Below the pieces are notes generated by a model. That model was not told the DNA's origin, did not search any database, and worked only from the letters and a program-made list of their open reading frames with translations. Position numbers and translations under genes: made by a program. Below are positions 27,518-30,245 of a DNA stretch of 30,245 nucleotides, piece by piece (positions within the stretch are counted from its first letter, which is position 1; each line of letters opens with the position of its first letter). Source of the DNA: an uncultured Pseudoxanthomonas sp. (GTDB lineage Bacteria; Pseudomonadota; Gammaproteobacteria; Xanthomonadales; Xanthomonadaceae); NCBI GenBank assembly GCA_937975725.1, contig CALJUL010000081.1:1-30245 (forward strand), read 5' to 3'.

Positions 27518-27523
27518 ATTATA
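27518..27523 (-). promoter_or_regulatory. -10 box of the gcvP riboswitch transcript
   Basis: A perfect TATAAT on the minus strand lies about 17 bp before the first aptamer, so transcription would start near 27511, almost at aptamer 1. No good -35 is present at the normal spacing (GGCCAC, 27541–27546). Confidence 0.7.
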
Positions 27524-27552
27524 GCCCGGCGCCGCGGCCCGTGGCCGGCCGG

Positions 27553-27558
27553 TAGAAT
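27553..27558 (+). promoter_or_regulatory. Possible -10 for the divergent membrane protein gene
   Basis: TAGAAT lies 28 bp before ATG 27587 and only 29 bp from the divergent gcvP TATAAT box. No clear -35 is seen. If used, the two divergent promoters overlap. Confidence 0.4.
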
Positions 27559-27586
27559 GCGCGGCTTCCCGCAGCGCGAAGCCCGC

Positions 27587-28435
27587 ATGGACCCCGCCAA
27601 CGCCCCCGATCCCGCCGCCGTGCCGGCCTCCGACCCCGCCACGCCCGGCGCGGTGCTCACCGGGGCGGCGGCCCCGCGCGCGCGGGCCATGCACGGCGGC
27701 GCGCCGGCCGCGCCGGCGCCGCTGCCGTCGGTGGCCGGGCGCGTGTTCGGGGTGATGAAGCGCGAGCCGGTGCTGTTCGTCAGCGTGGCCTACATCCTGG
27801 TCTCGTTCCTCGGCCTGTGGTCCAGCTACTGGTTCTACCGCCGGCTGGGGCTGCCGATCCTGGATTACCTGCAGGGCAGCGACCTGTTCATCGCCGGCCT
27901 GCGCCGGCCGGACTACGCGCTGACGCTGGGCGCCGCGCTGCTGGTGCTGTGGCTGTCCTCGCTGCCGCTGATGTGGACCGAACGCCACCCCGAGCGTGCG
28001 CGGCAGATCCGCGAGCGCCACTGGTGGGGGGTGCTGCTGGTGCCGGAACAGCGCGGCTGGCTGGGGCTGTGGGGTGTACGGACCGACACGCTGCTGGTGG
28101 TGACCTTCCTGGCCCTGTCGATGTACCTGCTGTTCGTGCACAGCAATGCGCTGGCCGAACGCATCCTGGCCGGCCGGGCGCCCGGGCAGGACGTGCGCCT
28201 GACCTTGGCCGGCGAGGCGCAGCCGCTGCCGGGCCGCGCGCGGCTGCTGGGCACGACCAGTGCCTTCGTGATGGTCTGGTGGCCCGTGCCCGGCCATGTG
28301 GAAGCGCTGCCGGTAGCCAACGTCAGCCGCATCCAGCCGCTGGGCGCGTCCGCCGCACCCGCGGCGGAGGCGGGCGCGGCAAGGCCGCCGGCGACGCCCG
28401 CGCTGCCGGCCGGGCCGGCGGAGGCGCCGCGATGA
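27587..28435 (+). CDS. Membrane protein of unknown function
   Basis: The 282-residue protein has a disordered Pro/Ala-rich N-terminus (about residues 1–48). Three membrane helices follow: LFVSVAYILVSFLGLWSSYWF, YALTLGAALLVLWLSSLPLM and TLLVVTFLALSMYLLFVHS. A soluble region (LAERILAGRAPGQDVRLTLAGEA, RLLGTTSAFVMVWWPVPGHVEALPVANVSRI) and an Ala/Pro-rich tail complete it. No known family was recognised. GC3 bias is strong throughout. ATG 27587 is the first plausible start; the frame upstream runs into the riboswitch. Its stop overlaps the start of the exporter gene (ATGA), so the two are probably translated together. Confidence 0.8.
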   Translation: MDPANAPDPAAVPASDPATPGAVLTGAAAPRARAMHGGAPAAPAPLPSVAGRVFGVMKREPVLFVSVAYILVSFLGLWSSYWFYRRLGLPILDYLQGSDLFIAGLRRPDYALTLGAALLVLWLSSLPLMWTERHPERARQIRERHWWGVLLVPEQRGWLGLWGVRTDTLLVVTFLALSMYLLFVHSNALAERILAGRAPGQDVRLTLAGEAQPLPGRARLLGTTSAFVMVWWPVPGHVEALPVANVSRIQPLGASAAPAAEAGAARPPATPALPAGPAEAPR

Positions 28436-29676
28436 AGCCGGTCTCCAACCGCCGCTTGGCGATGCTGCTGGGCGGGCTGGCGATGTTCGGGCCGTTCTCC
28501 ATTGACACCATCTTCCCGGCGTTCCCGGCGATGGGCGCGCAACTGGGCGCGGACAAAGTGGCGATGCAGCAGACGATCAGCGTGTACCTGCTGACGTATG
28601 CGCTGATGAGCCTGGTGCACGGGCCGCTGTCCGACGCCTTCGGCCGCAGGCGCGTGATCCTGGGCGGGCTATCGGTGTTCCTGCTGGCCTCGGTCGGTTG
28701 CGCCCTGTCCACCGACATGGCCACGCTGCTGCTGTTCCGCGGCCTGCAGGGCCTGTCCGCCGGCGTGGGCTTCATCGTCGGGCGCGCGGTGATCCGCGAC
28801 GTGCGCCACGGCGACGATGCGCAGCGGTTGATGAGCCAGGTGTCGATGATCTTCGGCATCGCTCCGGCCATCGCGCCCATCGTCGGCGGCTGGATCCTGG
28901 GCTGGAGCGCGTGGCCGACGATCTTCTGGTTCCTGGCAGGCTTCTCGCTGCTGCTGTTGCTGTCGGTGGGCGCGTGGTTGCCGGAGACGCATCCGCGGGC
29001 CGTGCGGCGCAGCGTCTCGCCGCGCCACCTGCTGCGCGACTACTTCGGCATCCTCGGCAACCGGCGCTTCCTGCGCCTGGCGCTGGCCGGCTCGCTGGGC
29101 TTCGGCGGGCTGTTCCTCTACATCGCCTCGGCGCCGGCGTTCGTGATGGACCTGCTGCGGCTGGACGAGCAGCGCTTCGCCTGGCTGTTCCTGCCGACCA
29201 TCGGCGGCATGGTGCTGGGCGCGTTCCTGTCCGGCCGCGCCGCCGGCCGCATCGACGGGGAGCGGCTGGTGAACATCGGCTACGGCTGCATGGGCCTGGG
29301 CGCGGTCGCCAACGTGGCCTACAACGCCTGGGCCGGGCCGGCGATCGCGGTGCCGTGGGCGGTGCTGCCGATGTTCGTGGCGGCGCTGGGCGTGGCGCTG
29401 GTGTTCCCGATCCTGACCCTGGCCATCCTGGACATGTATCCGCACCAGCGCGGCGCGGCGTCGTCGCTGCAGGCGTTCGGCAACCTGATCGTCAACGCCG
29501 CCATCGCCGGCGTGCTGTCGCCGCTGCTGAGCCACCGCGGCCTCTACCTGGCGCTGGGCATGGCGGGCTTTGCGCTGTTGGCGTGGACGATGTGGCGGTG
29601 GGAAGCGCGCTCCAGCCGCCGCCTGCCGGCCTGCCCGCGCGACGCTGTACCGCTGGAACCGACCGACCAACTCTGA
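28432..29676 (+). CDS. Bcr/CflA-type MFS drug-resistance transporter
   Basis: The 414-residue transporter has 12 predicted helices. DHA1 markers are FSIDTIFPAFPAMGAQL in helix 1, motif A as HGPLSDAFGRRRVILGG between helices 2 and 3, RGLQGLSAGVGFIVGRAVIRD (motif B/C region) and IAPAIAPIVGGWIL in helix 5. The closest named group is Bcr/CflA, proton-driven efflux of bicyclomycin, chloramphenicol-like compounds or dipeptides; the actual substrate is unknown. ATG 28432 overlaps the upstream stop, with GGAGG (28420–28424) before it. The C-terminus is short and cytoplasmic. Confidence 0.94.
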   Translation: MKPVSNRRLAMLLGGLAMFGPFSIDTIFPAFPAMGAQLGADKVAMQQTISVYLLTYALMSLVHGPLSDAFGRRRVILGGLSVFLLASVGCALSTDMATLLLFRGLQGLSAGVGFIVGRAVIRDVRHGDDAQRLMSQVSMIFGIAPAIAPIVGGWILGWSAWPTIFWFLAGFSLLLLLSVGAWLPETHPRAVRRSVSPRHLLRDYFGILGNRRFLRLALAGSLGFGGLFLYIASAPAFVMDLLRLDEQRFAWLFLPTIGGMVLGAFLSGRAAGRIDGERLVNIGYGCMGLGAVANVAYNAWAGPAIAVPWAVLPMFVAALGVALVFPILTLAILDMYPHQRGAASSLQAFGNLIVNAAIAGVLSPLLSHRGLYLALGMAGFALLAWTMWRWEARSSRRLPACPRDAVPLEPTDQL

Positions 29677-29693
29677 CCTGCACGGGAACCTCC

Positions 29694-30104
29694 ATGTCCA
29701 TCCAATCCAAGGCGCGCCGCGAGGCGAAGAAGCGCAAGGCGGCCAAGACCCGCAACCAGGCGCGCGCGAACGCGCCCGCGATCGAGCCGCACGCGGAACT
29801 GCGCACGCCGCAGGGCGAACTGCTGGCGGGCATCGTGCGTCAGGCCGGCGTGTGGGTGCTGGGCATGGACGGCCGCATCGCCGGCAGTTCCGACAGCGCC
29901 GCCGAGGTGCTGGGCCTGATCAAGCAGGCCGCGGCCCTGCACGAGACGCAGGGCAAGCCGGTGCGGCTGGTCTATTCCGACGAACTGCGCGACACCGCGG
30001 TGATCGAGGCGGCCGCCCAGGGCCTGACCCTGGAACAGTTCGAAGCGCAACTGATCGAACACATGAAGGCCGACCCCGCCGAGCCCGCCCCCGAAGCCGA
30101 CTGA
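29694..30104 (+). CDS. Small conserved hypothetical protein with basic N-terminus
   Basis: The 136-residue soluble protein starts with a strongly basic helix (SIQSKARREAKKRKAAKTR), which could bind nucleic acid or acidic partners. A mixed alpha/beta region follows (AGIVRQAGVWVLGMDGRIAGSSDSAAEVLGL, RLVYSDELRDTAVIEAAAQG, LEQFEAQLIEHMKA) and an acidic tail. It resembles uncharacterised proteins I associate with Xanthomonadaceae, without a named domain. Codon bias supports coding. ATG 29694 lies 17 bp after the exporter stop and follows GGGAACC (29683–29689), so it probably belongs to the same transcript. Confidence 0.82.
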   Translation: MSIQSKARREAKKRKAAKTRNQARANAPAIEPHAELRTPQGELLAGIVRQAGVWVLGMDGRIAGSSDSAAEVLGLIKQAAALHETQGKPVRLVYSDELRDTAVIEAAAQGLTLEQFEAQLIEHMKADPAEPAPEAD

Positions 30105-30121
30105 CGCCATCTGATCCCCAC

Positions 30122-30245
30122 TGTAGGAGCGACGTCAGTCGCGACCGGGAAAGCTCCAAAGCGGGGAGACGCGGATCAAAGTGAAAAACGCGGATAAGGC
30201 TGTTTCAGCGATCCGCTCTTTTCGCTCTTATCCGCGTCGAAAGGC
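30122..30245. repeat. Composite REP/REPIN-like element, copy 2, truncated by window end
   Basis: Left outer arm TGTAGGAGCGACGTCAGTCG (from 30122) is a variant GTAG-headed REP with a GCGAC/GTCGC hairpin. Inner arms at 30168–30197 and 30208–30238 are imperfect inverted repeats built on CGCGGAT units (GACGCGGAT... and ...ATCCGCGTC). The outer right arm should lie just past base 30245. Architecture matches copy 1 at 1204 but arm sequence differs. Confidence 0.85.

Overview
The window is about 30 kb of GC-rich (roughly 70%) gammaproteobacterial chromosome. Gene order and protein sequences point to the Lysobacteraceae/Xanthomonadaceae (Lysobacter, Luteimonas, Pseudoxanthomonas, Stenotrophomonas and relatives). 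The main evidence is the order ftsH–folP–(variable gene)–miaA–hfq–hflX–hflK–hflC–yjeT-like–purA, together with GTAG-headed REP elements resembling the SMAG family of Stenotrophomonas. Genus cannot be fixed from the sequence alone. All genes except the first are complete.

Region 1 (1–12.7 kb) is a core housekeeping block: the 3' part of ftsH (membrane AAA protease), folP (folate), miaA (tRNA isopentenylation), hfq (RNA chaperone), hflX (ribosome-associated GTPase), hflK and hflC (SPFH partners that modulate FtsH), a 61-residue DUF2065 protein and purA (AMP synthesis). Two things interrupt it. One is a composite palindromic REP element between ftsH and folP. The other is a minus-strand gene between folP and miaA for a predicted lipoprotein that resembles hydrazine synthase alpha subunit-like (HzsA-like) proteins and has one CxxCH heme c motif; it sits in a locally AT-richer setting.

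Region 2 (12.7–20.5 kb) is accessory. It holds a tightly coupled three-gene unit (CHASE2 sensor-like membrane protein, small anchored protein, secreted M48 metalloprotease), a secreted GH30 glucosylceramidase-like hydrolase, a PNPOx-like general stress protein, a small hypothetical gene, about 870 bp with no convincing gene but unusual composition and short repeats, and a VOC/glyoxalase-fold protein.

Region 3 (20.5–30.2 kb) holds a chemoreceptor read leftward from a good match to a sigma-28 promoter, a CPA2-type cation/proton antiporter, and gcvP (glycine decarboxylase) read leftward behind a clear tandem glycine riboswitch with its own TATAAT box. Divergent from gcvP are a membrane protein of unknown function, a translationally coupled Bcr/CflA-type MFS exporter and a small basic hypothetical protein. 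A second, truncated copy of the composite REP element ends the window.

No tRNA, rRNA, CRISPR array, insertion sequence or prophage was seen. The least explained items are the composite REP elements with iteron-like inner arms, the HzsA-like heme lipoprotein, the CHASE2/M48 unit with its out-of-frame-looking tail, and the 19.2–20.1 kb non-coding block.
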